A stretch of 64,000 nucleotides of DNA from Rhodoferax sp. Lineage in GTDB: Bacteria > Pseudomonadota > Gammaproteobacteria > Burkholderiales > Burkholderiaceae_C. Of the stretch, positions 39,378 through 48,030 are shown one piece after another; position 1 is the first letter of the stretch; every line of letters starts with the position of its first letter. Position numbers and translations under genes: made by a program. The stretch covers positions 62,001-126,000 of the forward strand of contig NZ_JAURYQ010000037.1 in NCBI RefSeq assembly GCF_030653815.1. Direction: 5' to 3'. Below the pieces are notes generated by a model. It was not told the DNA's origin and ran no database searches. It was given only the letters and a program-made list of their open reading frames with translations.

Positions 39378-40004
39378 GTGCTCAAACTCACCCAAAACAA
39401 ACCCTCAGGCGGTCCCGCGTTGTCGCGCATTCTCTGGGAGTTGTCACAAGATGCGCAGCGTGAACGCATCGCCATCAGTGATCTGCTGCTTGCGCTGGGT
39501 GACCGGGCCACCGGTGCCCTGATCTTCATCTTTGCCTTCCCCAATGTGTTGCCCACCCCGCCCGGCACCTCCAGCATTCTGGGCGCGCCGCTGATCTTTC
39601 TGGCGGCACAACTGATGCTGGGCCGGGCACCCTGGTTGCCGGCCTTTGTGGCAAACCGTTCGATGGCACGTGCAGATTTTTCCATCCTGGTCAAACGCAT
39701 CGTGCCCTGGCTGCAGCGGGCCGAAAGCCTGTTGCGTCCCCGTTGGTCGAGCCTGGCCTTGCCACCCATGGAGCACCTCATCGGTTTTCTTTCCTTGTTG
39801 CTTGCGGTCTTGCTTGTGTTGCCGATTCCCTTGGGTAACGTGCTGCCCGCCCTGGCCATCAGCTTGCTGGCCTTGGGCGTGCTGGAGCGTGACGGCGTGT
39901 GGGTGCTGGCAGGGCTTGCCGTGGCCGCTGCTGGCGGAACCTTGATTTATGGCGTACTCTTTGCCATGGTCAAGGCCAGTTTGTATTTCTTTACCCAACT
40001 GTAG
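39378..40004 (+). CDS. ExoD-family membrane protein
   Basis: A 208-residue inner-membrane protein of the ExoD family, named from a Sinorhizobium exopolysaccharide gene. The biochemical role is unknown. Family hallmarks include GDRATGALIFIFAFPNVLPT, PPGTSSILGAPLIFLAAQ and PLGNVLPALAISLLALG. The start is taken as the GTG at 39378; no clear ribosome-binding site precedes it, and a TAGAAT -10-like element lies only 7 bp upstream, so initiation may be near-leaderless or the true start later. Confidence 0.82.
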   Translation: MLKLTQNKPSGGPALSRILWELSQDAQRERIAISDLLLALGDRATGALIFIFAFPNVLPTPPGTSSILGAPLIFLAAQLMLGRAPWLPAFVANRSMARADFSILVKRIVPWLQRAESLLRPRWSSLALPPMEHLIGFLSLLLAVLLVLPIPLGNVLPALAISLLALGVLERDGVWVLAGLAVAAAGGTLIYGVLFAMVKASLYFFTQL

Positions 40005-40102
40005 ACGCGTCTGGCCCTCACTTGCCAATTGTCAAAGCAGGTCCGGCACAGAGTGCGTAGCCTGTTCCCTCGCCTGCCGTCAACGCACTGGAGGACTGAA
40101 TC

Positions 40103-40783
40103 ATGGACCTGCTTGAATTTGCCCGCGGCCCCGCGCTGACACTGGCCCTGGTGGTGTTTGTGGCTGGCACCCTATGGCGCCTGCTGGGTGTGCTGCGCCG
40201 CCCGCGTCTGCCTGACCTGTCGCCCGCGCGCGAAGGTGCGCCGCCCAAGTGGATGGCTGCGTCACGCGCCATCGGCCGCGGTATGTGGCCGCGCAAGGCC
40301 TTTGGTCAGAGCGTGCTGCTCATCAGCCTCAACGGCTATGTGTTTCACATCGGTCTGGCGCTGGTGTTTTTGGGCTACGCGCCGCACATTGCCTTCGTGC
40401 ACCGTCTGACTGGCCTGTCGTGGCCGGCCTTGCCCGATGGGGTGATGTACCTGGCCGCTGGCGCCACCATCGTGTCGCTGCTGCTGGCGCTTTGGTGGCG
40501 CCTGACCGACCCGGTGCGCAAGATGATCTCGAACGCCGACGACCTGATCACCTGGACGCTCACCTTTCTGCCGGTGGTGACCGGCATGGCGCTGTTGAGC
40601 GAACCCTCCGCGACCATCCTGGCGCGCGACCATGTGGTCTACCCCGGCCCGCTGGCCGTTCACCTGCTGACGCTGGAGCTCTTTCTGATCTGGTTCCCGT
40701 TTGGCAAGCTGATGCACGCGTTTTTGTTTGCCTTTTCGCGCGGGGCCACCGGCATCCGCTTCAGCCATCGGGGAGTCGAATGA
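40103..40783 (+). CDS. NarI/DsrM-like membrane cytochrome b subunit
   Basis: A 226-residue membrane protein with about five helices, resembling the gamma subunit of nitrate reductase and the DsrM/HdrE quinone-side subunits. Candidate haem ligands are His82 (GYVFHIGLALVF), His95, His187 (AVHLLTLELF) and His205 (GKLMHAFLF); the 187/205 spacing equals that in E. coli NarI. It overlaps the next gene by 4 bp, which encodes an HdrD/DsrK-like Fe-S protein, so the two likely form one quinone-linked complex. No narGHJ, dsr or hdr genes are nearby. The electron donor or acceptor is unknown. Confidence 0.8.
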   Translation: MDLLEFARGPALTLALVVFVAGTLWRLLGVLRRPRLPDLSPAREGAPPKWMAASRAIGRGMWPRKAFGQSVLLISLNGYVFHIGLALVFLGYAPHIAFVHRLTGLSWPALPDGVMYLAAGATIVSLLLALWWRLTDPVRKMISNADDLITWTLTFLPVVTGMALLSEPSATILARDHVVYPGPLAVHLLTLELFLIWFPFGKLMHAFLFAFSRGATGIRFSHRGVE

Positions 40784-42087
40784 TGCCAAGCACTTCCAAG
40801 CCCCGCACGGCCTTCGACCAGCAGGGCGAGCAGAGCGACGCCGCCCGCGTCGATGCCGCCCTGCACAGCTTTGTGTCCGAATTCGGCGTCACTGCGGCAC
40901 TGCACATGGAGTCCTGCGTGCGCTGCGGCCTGTGCGCCCAGGCCTGTCACTTTTACCTGGCCACAGGCGACGCCAAGTACACGCCAATCCGCAAGCTCGA
41001 ACTGTTTCGCCGCTCCTACCTGCGCGAGGCCAGTCCGTTTGCCCCCTTGGTGCGCGCCCTGGGTCTGGTCAAAAAGCCCGGCATTGCCGATTTTCAGCAG
41101 TGGCAGGAATTGCTCTACGACTCCTGCACCCTGTGCGGTCGCTGCACACTGGCCTGCCCGATGGGCATAGACATGGCCGAGCTGGTCAAAGTTGCCCGTC
41201 ACGGCATGTTCAAGGCAGGACTGGTGCCGGATCGGCTGGCGCTGATGGACCGCGCCGCCCGGCAATGGGGCAGCACCGCAACGCCGGGTGAGGACCTGCC
41301 CGACATCCTGGCCGAAGCGGGCAAGGCGCATGGGGTCGAGATACCCTGTGACCTGGCACATGCCGACATCCTGGTGACCGCCGCACCGGCCGAGCTGGGC
41401 GACAACACCAAGGCGCTGGCGGACGCGGCCAAGATCCTGAATCACATCGGTGCCAGCTGGACGATGCACCAGGGCGGTTTCGATGCTTCCAACATCGGCT
41501 TCAACAATGGCGACCTGGAATTGCAGGAACAGCTCACGCGGGCGCTCATCGACACTGCGGTGAAGATCGGCGCCAGCACCGTGCTGCTGCCCGAATGTGG
41601 CCATGCCTACGGCGCCGCGCGCTGGGAGGCTGCCAAATGGTACGGCCAGGCGCTGCCGGTGCGTGTCATCCACATGACCGAGTTCCTTGACGAATTGGTC
41701 AGCACCCAACGCATCCGTCTGCGCCAGATCGGCGACACCGCCACCTTCCACGACCCCTGCCAGATCGTGCGCCGCGGTGGCCTGGAAGCGGCGGCACGGC
41801 GCGTGCTGGCGGCGCTTGGTGTTGAGCTGATCGAGCTGCAGGACCATGGTGTGACGGCTTTTTGCTGCGGTGGCGGCGGTGGCGTGGTGTCGAACCAGCG
41901 CGCTGCACCCCTGCGCCAGAAGGTGTTCGAGATCAAGCGGCAACAGGTCGACGCGACGGGCGCAGAGCGCTTCATCACCAGCTGCGGCCAGTGCCTGATC
42001 ACGCTGGAGATGGGGGCCAAGAATGCGCAGTGGGACAAACGGGCCGAGAGCCTGCTGGCGCTGGTGGCCGACAACCTGGCCGACTGA
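40780..42087 (+). CDS. HdrD/DsrK-like Fe-S oxidoreductase (CCG domains)
   Basis: A 435-residue cytoplasmic protein. The N-terminus has two 4Fe-4S motifs, CVRCGLCAQACHFY (Cys46/49/52/56) and CTLCGRCTLACPMG (Cys116/119/122/126). The C-terminus has two CCG-type regions, the second with HDPCQIVRRGG, FCCGGGGGV and SCGQC. This is the layout of heterodisulfide-reductase D, DsrK and GlpC-like subunits. GGGAG lies upstream and either of two adjacent ATGs (40780, 40783) could start; the much longer open frame to 40249 lies in the cytochrome gene. The substrate cannot be told. Confidence 0.85.
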   Translation: MMPSTSKPRTAFDQQGEQSDAARVDAALHSFVSEFGVTAALHMESCVRCGLCAQACHFYLATGDAKYTPIRKLELFRRSYLREASPFAPLVRALGLVKKPGIADFQQWQELLYDSCTLCGRCTLACPMGIDMAELVKVARHGMFKAGLVPDRLALMDRAARQWGSTATPGEDLPDILAEAGKAHGVEIPCDLAHADILVTAAPAELGDNTKALADAAKILNHIGASWTMHQGGFDASNIGFNNGDLELQEQLTRALIDTAVKIGASTVLLPECGHAYGAARWEAAKWYGQALPVRVIHMTEFLDELVSTQRIRLRQIGDTATFHDPCQIVRRGGLEAAARRVLAALGVELIELQDHGVTAFCCGGGGGVVSNQRAAPLRQKVFEIKRQQVDATGAERFITSCGQCLITLEMGAKNAQWDKRAESLLALVADNLAD

Positions 42088-42131
42088 CTCCGGCCAGCAC
42101 ACCGGTCTGCGCGCTGCTTGCTTTTCAGCGC

Positions 42132-42911
42132 TCACACCGAGTCGGTCGGCGCGCGGGGCTTGTCCAGCAGGCGCCCCAACAGGTCCATCGGCAGCGGGAA
42201 CACGATGGTCGAGGCGCGGTCGCCCGCCACCTGCGTCATGGTCTGCAGGTAGCGCAGTTGCATGGCTTCTGGCTGCTTGGCAAGCATCTGTGCGGCCTCC
42301 AGCAAGGCCACCGCCGCCTGTTTTTCGCCTTCGGCATGGATCACCTTGGCACGGCGCTCGCGCTCGGCCTCGGCCTGGCGCGCAATGGCACGCACCATCG
42401 ACTCGTTGAGGTCGATGTGCTTGATCTCGACGTTGGTCACCTTGATGCCCCAGGCATCGGTCTGGGCGTCCAGGATTTGCTGCACGTCCAGGTTGAGCCG
42501 TTCGCGCTCGGCCAGCATTTCGTCGAGCTCGTGTTTGCCCAGCACCACCCGCAGCGTGGTTTGCGCCAGCTGGCTGGTGGCCATGAGGTAGTCTTCCACC
42601 TGGATGATCGCTTTTTCGGGCGCCACCACGCGGAAGAAAATCACCGCGTTGACCTTGACCGAGACGTTGTCGCGCGAGATCACGTCCTGTGGCTCGACGT
42701 CCATGGTGACCACGCGCAAATCGACCCGCACCATTTGCTGCAGGCCGGGGATCACGATCACCAGGCCGGGGCCCTTGACTTTCCAGAAGCGGCCGAGCTG
42801 GAACACCACGCCGCGCTGGTATTCGCGCAGGATGCGCACCGAAGCCGCCAGCAGCGCCAGCGCCAGGGGCAGCAGAATCGTGCCCAGTCCAAGATTGAAA
42901 TCAAACATCAT
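42132..42911 (-). CDS. Slipin / stomatin-like SPFH protein
   Basis: A 259-residue SPFH-domain protein, one N-terminal membrane helix (about residues 8-25) followed by a cytoplasmic band-7 domain and a helical oligomerisation tail. Typical segments are [41 protein letters not shown] and the Glu/Arg-rich [26 protein letters not shown] 6 bp upstream sets the start. It overlaps the end of nfeD by 11 bp; nfeD-slipin pairs are widespread and thought to act together in membrane protein quality control or raft-like assemblies. Confidence 0.9.
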   Translation of the reverse strand: MMFDFNLGLGTILLPLALALLAASVRILREYQRGVVFQLGRFWKVKGPGLVIVIPGLQQMVRVDLRVVTMDVEPQDVISRDNVSVKVNAVIFFRVVAPEKAIIQVEDYLMATSQLAQTTLRVVLGKHELDEMLAERERLNLDVQQILDAQTDAWGIKVTNVEIKHIDLNESMVRAIARQAEAERERRAKVIHAEGEKQAAVALLEAAQMLAKQPEAMQLRYLQTMTQVAGDRASTIVFPLPMDLLGRLLDKPRAPTDSV

Positions 42912-44343
42912 GCCGTTCTCCTTCGGGTTGTACCTGCAAAATCAGGTCGGTCATGCCGACCACGCGCACGCGCTGGCCCGGCTGCAGGGGTGCTGTAGCG
43001 CGCACTTGCCAGTGTTCGCCGTGAATCCGCGCCCAGGTCTGGCCGTCGGTCACTTGGGTGACCTCGCCGCGCGCGCCGATCAGTTGTTCGGCGCCGCTGA
43101 CCACCGGTGCGCGGCGCGCCCGCAAGGCCATGCCGCCGCCCAGTATCACCGCGGCGGCGGCCGTAAGCGCGAGGCCGAAAATGAGCGGCAGCGGCACGCC
43201 CAGCCCCGGCACGCCCAGCCCCGGCACGTCGCGGTCGAACAGCAACAGACCGCCGGCGACAAAGGCCACCACACCGCCGATCCCGAGCACACCAAAGGCC
43301 GGTGTCACCAGCTCTGCGGCCAGCAGCGCAAAGCCGAGCAGAATCAGCGCCAGCGCCGCGTAGTTGACCGGCAGCAACTGCAGCGCAAACAGCGCCAGCA
43401 GCAGGCAGATGGCGCCCACGGTGCCGGGCACGCCGAAGCCGGGCGATGAAAACTCGAACATCAGGCCGTAAACGCCGATCATCAACAAAATCAGCGCAAA
43501 GCTCGGGTTGGCGATCACGCTCAGCAGGCGGTGGCGCCAGTCGGGCGGCAGGGCCTCGGTGCGCAGGCCTCTTGTTCCAAGCTGCAGTTCGCCGCCAGCC
43601 AAGCGCACCTTGCGGCCGTCGATCTGCGTCAACAAGTCGGCGATGTCGGTGGCCACCAGGTCGATCACGTTTTGCTGCAGCGCCTCGGCGGCGGTCAGGC
43701 TCACGGCTTCGCGCACGGCGCGTTCGGCCCACACGGCGTTGCGGCCGCGCTGATCGGCCAGGCCGCGGATGAACGCGGCGGCGTCGTTGACCTGCTTGGC
43801 CGTCATCGGGCTCGCGAGTGCAGTGGGCGGTGGGTCAGCAGGCGCCGATGCCGGCTTTGACGGCACGCCTTCTGCGGGAGCAGGCTTGGGCGTCTGCGGC
43901 AAGCCGGGCAGGCCAATGGCGACCGGCGTGGCCGCGCCCAGCGTGGTGGCGGGCGCCATGGCGGCGATGTGGCTGGCATACAGAATGTAGGTGCCGGCGC
44001 TGGCCGCCCGTGATCCGGACGGACTCACATAGGTCGCCACCGGCACGGTCGAGGCCAGAATGGCGCGGATGATCTGGCGCATCGAGGTGTCCAGGCCGCC
44101 AGGGGTGTCGAGCTCAATCACCACCAGCGGCGCGCCCTGTTGCTGGGCGCGTTCCAGGCCACGAATGATGTAGTCGGCGCTGGCCGGTCCGATGGCGTCG
44201 TGCACCGTGAGCACCGGCACTGGCGCAGCCTGGGCGGCAAGGGCAGACCAGCACAACGCCAGCGCAAGCAGCCACCAGCGCAGCGCCCTGTTGGCAAGAC
44301 GCTGGTCAGGTCCGGAAATTTTTGGCTTGGAATCTGTCTGCAT
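42901..44343 (-). CDS. NfeD family ClpP-class serine protease
   Basis: A 480-residue membrane serine protease, partner of slipin. After a signal peptide ([18 protein letters not shown]) comes a ClpP-like domain with nucleophile candidate Ser in [14 protein letters not shown] and base candidate Lys in [13 protein letters not shown] Pro/Ala-rich insert, four membrane helices and the C-terminal NfeD OB-fold ([20 protein letters not shown]) follow. The ATG at 44343 with GGAGG just upstream is preferred over 44376. It contains a short GLGVP tandem repeat. Confidence 0.88.
   Translation of the reverse strand: MQTDSKPKISGPDQRLANRALRWWLLALALCWSALAAQAAPVPVLTVHDAIGPASADYIIRGLERAQQQGAPLVVIELDTPGGLDTSMRQIIRAILASTVPVATYVSPSGSRAASAGTYILYASHIAAMAPATTLGAATPVAIGLPGLPQTPKPAPAEGVPSKPASAPADPPPTALASPMTAKQVNDAAAFIRGLADQRGRNAVWAERAVREAVSLTAAEALQQNVIDLVATDIADLLTQIDGRKVRLAGGELQLGTRGLRTEALPPDWRHRLLSVIANPSFALILLMIGVYGLMFEFSSPGFGVPGTVGAICLLLALFALQLLPVNYAALALILLGFALLAAELVTPAFGVLGIGGVVAFVAGGLLLFDRDVPGLGVPGLGVPLPLIFGLALTAAAAVILGGGMALRARRAPVVSGAEQLIGARGEVTQVTDGQTWARIHGEHWQVRATAPLQPGQRVRVVGMTDLILQVQPEGERHDV
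43193..43228. repeat. 15-bp tandem repeat inside nfeD
   Basis: Two perfect copies of GGCACGCCCAGCCCC plus six bases of a third encode a [12 protein letters not shown] segment between membrane helices of NfeD. The unit is a multiple of three, so copy number can vary by slippage without frameshift. Confidence 0.8.
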
Positions 44344-44512
44344 CACACCTCCAAGAAGATCAGTCACATCAGACAAGCAGCCTAGCCTGATTGGAAGTGC
44401 GACGCTTGATAAATATCATTGCGGCGAAGCGAGGCGGGGCATCATCGGTCGCATGGGCCTCTGCGATGAGATGGACCCCTGTAAGAAGCGCCATTTTCGT
44501 CTTGACATGGCT

Positions 44513-45018
44513 TCATGCCTTTGACATCACGATGATCATGGCCACCAGCACACCGCCGGCCAGTGCAACCACGCTATCGCGCTTTTTTTCCTGCTCGGCG
44601 CGCGGCAGCAGGTGGGTGGCGCCCACGTAAACCAGCGCGGCCGCCTTGCGCTCGGAAAAGCCGGAGCGCACCAGCAAGAGGTAGGTGATGATGCCCTCGG
44701 GGAATTCGTGCAGCACCATGCCAAGCGTGGCGAGGTAGCCGGTCAGGATGCTCACGGTAAAGGCAATCTGGTAAATGAAGCCATCGATCAGGGAATGAAA
44801 GCCAATGCCAAGCATGGGAACTACGCCGATCACATAGTCCTTTTTGTCGGGATCCCGCTCGCAAACAAAGGTCGTCAGGAAGCGGTTGCGAAGCACATGA
44901 AGTAGGCCGTGTTGCGTTGGCCCCAGTCTGCATACCGGCGGATGGTGTAAATGCCCGCTGCGGTGACGAGCGCGGCCAGCAGACTGCTGGCCAGGGCGGT
45001 CCAGAAGGTGTTTTGCAT
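44513..45018 (-). pseudogene. ZIP-family metal transporter, internally deleted
   Basis: Remnant of a ZIP divalent-metal transporter (normally about 270-300 residues). A strong AGGAGG site precedes an ATG at 45018, giving MQNTFWTALASSLLAALVTA and a first helix to YFMCFATAS, where a TGA stops the frame at 44875. Downstream, in another frame, the ZIP sequence resumes at NRFLTTFVCERDPDKKDYVI, with metal-site motifs GIGFHSLIDGF and VLHEFPEGIITYL. It then jumps from GFSERKAA straight to ALVYVGATHLLP, losing another helix pair. Two deletions, one frame-shifting, leave a non-functional gene. Confidence 0.85.
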
Positions 45019-45432
45019 GATCGGTACCTCCTGCCTGACCGATCAACGGTCTTGATGCAGTTCAGGCAATGGCTTTCCCAGCCAGGATGACAATTCGAAT
45101 TGGCCCCGGCCTTGGTCGTGACGAAACTGGGGTCTTTTTGACCAAGCCCCAGCGCCGTGGCTAAAAAACTCTTTTGTCGTTGATGCCCTTGACCGCCTGG
45201 CTGTGCTGCCGCATCGAGGCTGGCCAGTTCGCCACCCTGTACCTGAGTGAGGAAATGGGCCGGTTTCTGCTCGGATCCACCGTGTCATGCTGTTCCCAAA
45301 GGGGGTGCCGCCCCTGCGCGGTGATTGGGTGCCTGGGCGGGGCGTGCAGTTGAGCGAGGCCATGGTTTGTGGCGGTGAGGAGACGTTGGAGCGCAGTGTG
45401 CCCTCGGCGACCCAAAATATTGTCCGCGGTCG
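45019..45432. other. Unassigned region between ZIP remnant and pxpA
   Basis: This 414-bp stretch holds the ribosome-binding site of the ZIP remnant and otherwise no gene I recognise. The plus strand has a 62-codon open frame at 45248-45436 (GTG start, ending ATQNIVRGR), and the minus strand several short frames. None has a recognisable motif. It may be debris left by the same rearrangements that deleted parts of the ZIP gene. Confidence 0.45.
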
Positions 45433-46206
45433 CTAGCCCATCTGATCCAACCCCACCAGCTGGTAGCCTTGGCTGACCAAGGCCTGGCGGATGGCACTGG
45501 CGGTGGCCACGGCGTCGACGCCGTCACCGTGCACGCAAATGCTGTCGATGCGGGTGGGCAACTGGTGGCCGCTGGCGGCCACGATGGCTTGGGCGCTCAG
45601 CATGCGCAGCACATGGTCCACACACGCCTGCGCGTCATGCAGTACCGCGCCCTCGCGCGAGCGCGGCATCAACTGGCCGTCGTCCAGGTAGGCGCGGTCG
45701 GCAAACACCTCGTAGCGCACCGGCATTCCGGCTGCTTCGGCGGCCTGCACCAGTGCCGAGTGCGCCGGCGCCAGCAGGATCAGCGTGCGGTCCAGGGCTT
45801 GCACGGCGCGCACCACGGTGGCGGCCACCACCGGGTCGGCACAGGCGACGTTATTGAGCGCGCCATGGGGCTTGACGTGGGTCACGCGACCACCCTCGGC
45901 CGCAGCCATGGCTTGCAGCGCGCCCACCTGGTACAAAATCGTGGCCTCCAGGTCAGGCGCGGACATCTGCAGCACGCGCCGCCCGAAGCCTTGCAGGTCG
46001 GGATAGGACGGGTGCGCGCCAAGGCTCACGCCGCGTGCGATGGCTTGGCGCACCGTGTCGCGCATGATGGCGGGGTCGCCCGCGTGCGCGCCGCAGGCGA
46101 TGTTGGCACTGCCCACCATCTGCAGCAGGGCGGCATCGTTGCCCATTTGCCAGGGCCCGAAACTCTCACCCAGGTCGGCGTTGAGGTTGATCTGATGTGC
46201 GTTCAT
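45433..46206 (-). CDS. pxpA: 5-oxoprolinase subunit PxpA (LamB/YcsF family)
   Basis: Subunit of the PxpABC ATP-dependent 5-oxoprolinase, which opens 5-oxoproline (pyroglutamate) to glutamate. It has 257 residues. The family start INLNADLGESFGPWQMGND and the segments SANIACGAHAGDP, LGAHPSYPD and VKPHGALNN carry conserved Asp, His and Lys residues; SICVHGDG lies near the C-terminus. The ATG at 46206, with GGAG 9 bp upstream, is chosen over an upstream one at 46248. It is last in the dctPQM-pxpBCA operon, 16 bp after pxpC. Confidence 0.93.
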   Translation of the reverse strand: MNAHQINLNADLGESFGPWQMGNDAALLQMVGSANIACGAHAGDPAIMRDTVRQAIARGVSLGAHPSYPDLQGFGRRVLQMSAPDLEATILYQVGALQAMAAAEGGRVTHVKPHGALNNVACADPVVAATVVRAVQALDRTLILLAPAHSALVQAAEAAGMPVRYEVFADRAYLDDGQLMPRSREGAVLHDAQACVDHVLRMLSAQAIVAASGHQLPTRIDSICVHGDGVDAVATASAIRQALVSQGYQLVGLDQMG

Positions 46207-46222
46207 GAAGGTGTGCTCCGTT

Positions 46223-47263
46223 TCAAAAGTCGGCGCGGATCTGGCCACTGATCAGGTTGCTGCCATACAGCGCGGCCTCGTCGATGAAACCCGGCGGCAA
46301 AAAGGCCTCGCGGGTCGTCAACCAACTGGCCCAAGCGTCGCGTTGGTCATGCAGCGCCTGGCGTGCTTGCGCGACCGTGACCGCCTGAAAGTGCACGCGG
46401 GTGCCGGGCCGCAGGTGCGCCAGCCGCGGCAGGTCGGCGCGGATGACGGTGGCGATCTTGGGGTAGCCACCCACCGTCTGGCTGTCGGCCAGCAAGACAA
46501 TGGGCTGGCCGTTGGCGGGTACCTGAATCGCGCCGGCGGTCACCGCGTCGGACACGATGTCGGCGGCTTGCGGGCGGGTGTGCGCCAGCGGCACGCCGCG
46601 CAGGCGCAGGCCCATGCGGTCCTGCTCGGCGCTGGCCTCCCAGCCGTCATGCAAAAACGCGGCCACGGCTTCGGGCTGGAAATGGTCGGTTTGCGGCCCC
46701 AACATCACCCGCACCGGGCCGTCGGGCAAGGCCCAGGGCGTGGGCACACGCCATTGTTGGGGAGCGGGTGTGGCCCAGGCGGAACACGGCAGCAAGTCGC
46801 CCGGACGCAGCGCACGGCCCAGCACCCCCTGCAACCCCGCGCGCCAGTTGCTGGATCGGCTGCCCAGCTGCGCCGGGAGCGCAATGCCGCCGGACACCGC
46901 CAGATACGCGCAGCCGGTTTCCGCTGCGCCCAGTACCAGCCGGTCACCCATCTGCAGGGTTCGGCTTTGCCAGGCCGGCAAGATGTTGACAACGCCGTCG
47001 GCGTGCAAGCACTTGGCGCTGATACCACCTGCCAGCGCCACGCGCACCGGGCCGGTGCTTACCCGCAGCTCGGTGCCCAGGCCACGCAGCTCCAGCACCG
47101 CGGCGCCAGCGGGGTTGCCCAGCAGCGCATTGGCGGCTTCGGCCAATGGCGCATCGAGCCAGCCTGACACGGCCACACCCTCATGGCGGTGGCCGTGGCG
47201 CCCACCGTCTTGCACCGTGGTGCCGATGCCCGGTTGCACGATGGTCAACAGGCCGGCACTCAT
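46223..47263 (-). CDS. pxpC: 5-oxoprolinase subunit PxpC (biotin-carboxyltransferase-like)
   Basis: 346-residue partner of PxpB, homologous to the KipA/YbgK half of urea amidolyase-like proteins. Recognisable elements are the N-terminal VQPGIGTTVQDGGRHG with HEGVAVSGWLD, RVMLGPQTDHF, and the C-terminal VPANGQPIVLLADSQTVGGYPKIATVI. The start overlaps the pxpB stop by 4 bp, so the two are probably translated together. In Bacillus the paralogue pair KipI/KipA was first named for kinase inhibition; with pxpA adjacent, the oxoprolinase role is the better call. Confidence 0.92.
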   Translation of the reverse strand: MSAGLLTIVQPGIGTTVQDGGRHGHRHEGVAVSGWLDAPLAEAANALLGNPAGAAVLELRGLGTELRVSTGPVRVALAGGISAKCLHADGVVNILPAWQSRTLQMGDRLVLGAAETGCAYLAVSGGIALPAQLGSRSSNWRAGLQGVLGRALRPGDLLPCSAWATPAPQQWRVPTPWALPDGPVRVMLGPQTDHFQPEAVAAFLHDGWEASAEQDRMGLRLRGVPLAHTRPQAADIVSDAVTAGAIQVPANGQPIVLLADSQTVGGYPKIATVIRADLPRLAHLRPGTRVHFQAVTVAQARQALHDQRDAWASWLTTREAFLPPGFIDEAALYGSNLISGQIRADF

Positions 47264-48027
47264 GCAGCCCCCCGGGGTTCAAGAAAGGATTCACGCGGCA
47301 GTTGCCCGGCTTGGCCGAGCTGGTGCAGGCGCTCGTATTCGGTCAGCGGCACGGGGTACCAGCGCACCCGGTCGCCGACTGCGAGCATGGCCGGATGTTC
47401 GGCCAAGCGCAGGTCAAACAGTTGTACCGGGGTGCGGCCCAGCAGGTTCCAGCCACCCGGGCTGTCCCAGGGGTAAACGGCGCACATTTCGCCGGCCACC
47501 GCCAGCGAGTGGGCCGGTACGCGCTGGCGCGGACTGGCCAGGCGTGGCATGGAAAGCTCGGGCGGCAAGCCACCCATGTAGGGAAAGCCGGGCTGAAAAC
47601 CAATCACATACACCCGAAATTCCGCGTCCAGCAGCTTTTTCGTGACCTCGGCTTCCGTCAGTCCGTTGGCCTCGGCCAGGCGCGGCAGGTCGGGCGCAAA
47701 GCTGGGCTCAAAGCAGACTGGCAGGTGCCAGTGCTGGCCTTCGCGCAGCACTTGGCCACCTTGTTGACCCAATGCCAGCAAGCGCTCGCCCAGGCGCTCA
47801 GCGTCTGCGGCCAGCGGATCGAAGTGGACCGTCAGCGAGCGAAAGGTCGGCACCACGTCGGTCACGGCGGCCAACAGCGGTTCGTTCTGGCGCAGCTGGG
47901 CCACTTGGTCGGCCAGGTCGGTCACGCGGGCGTTGGTGGCGGTGCTGATGTCGGACCCGAACTCCAGCGTCCAGGCGGCATCACCCAGCGCCAGCAAACG
48001 CGGCGCCTGCAAGAGGGGTGTGGCCAT
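47260..48027 (-). CDS. pxpB: 5-oxoprolinase subunit PxpB (KipI-like)
   Basis: 255-residue subunit of the PxpABC oxoprolinase, homologous to KipI and YbgJ. The N-terminal LLALGDAAWTLEFG resembles the usual GDxAL-xVEFG opening. The core motif is VIGFQPGFPYMGGLPPELSMPRLASPR with VPAHSLAVAGEMCAVYPWDSPGGWNLLGRTP, a near-consensus KipI signature. It follows dctM by only 3 bp and overlaps pxpC, tying oxoproline hydrolysis to the TRAP transporter in one transcript. Confidence 0.93.
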   Translation of the reverse strand: MATPLLQAPRLLALGDAAWTLEFGSDISTATNARVTDLADQVAQLRQNEPLLAAVTDVVPTFRSLTVHFDPLAADAERLGERLLALGQQGGQVLREGQHWHLPVCFEPSFAPDLPRLAEANGLTEAEVTKKLLDAEFRVYVIGFQPGFPYMGGLPPELSMPRLASPRQRVPAHSLAVAGEMCAVYPWDSPGGWNLLGRTPVQLFDLRLAEHPAMLAVGDRVRWYPVPLTEYERLHQLGQAGQLPRESFLEPRGAA

Positions 48028-48030
48028 GGC

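Noticed and set aside
40249-42087. 612-codon form of the HdrD-like protein starting inside the cytochrome b gene
   Set aside because: The first 177 codons are the alternate frame of the cytochrome gene. Family similarity begins after 40780, where a GGGAG site is present.
44513-45046. ZIP transporter as an intact 177-residue gene starting at 45046
   Set aside because: The first 56 residues are out-of-frame sequence. The real first helix is in another frame from 45018 and ends at a stop at 44875.
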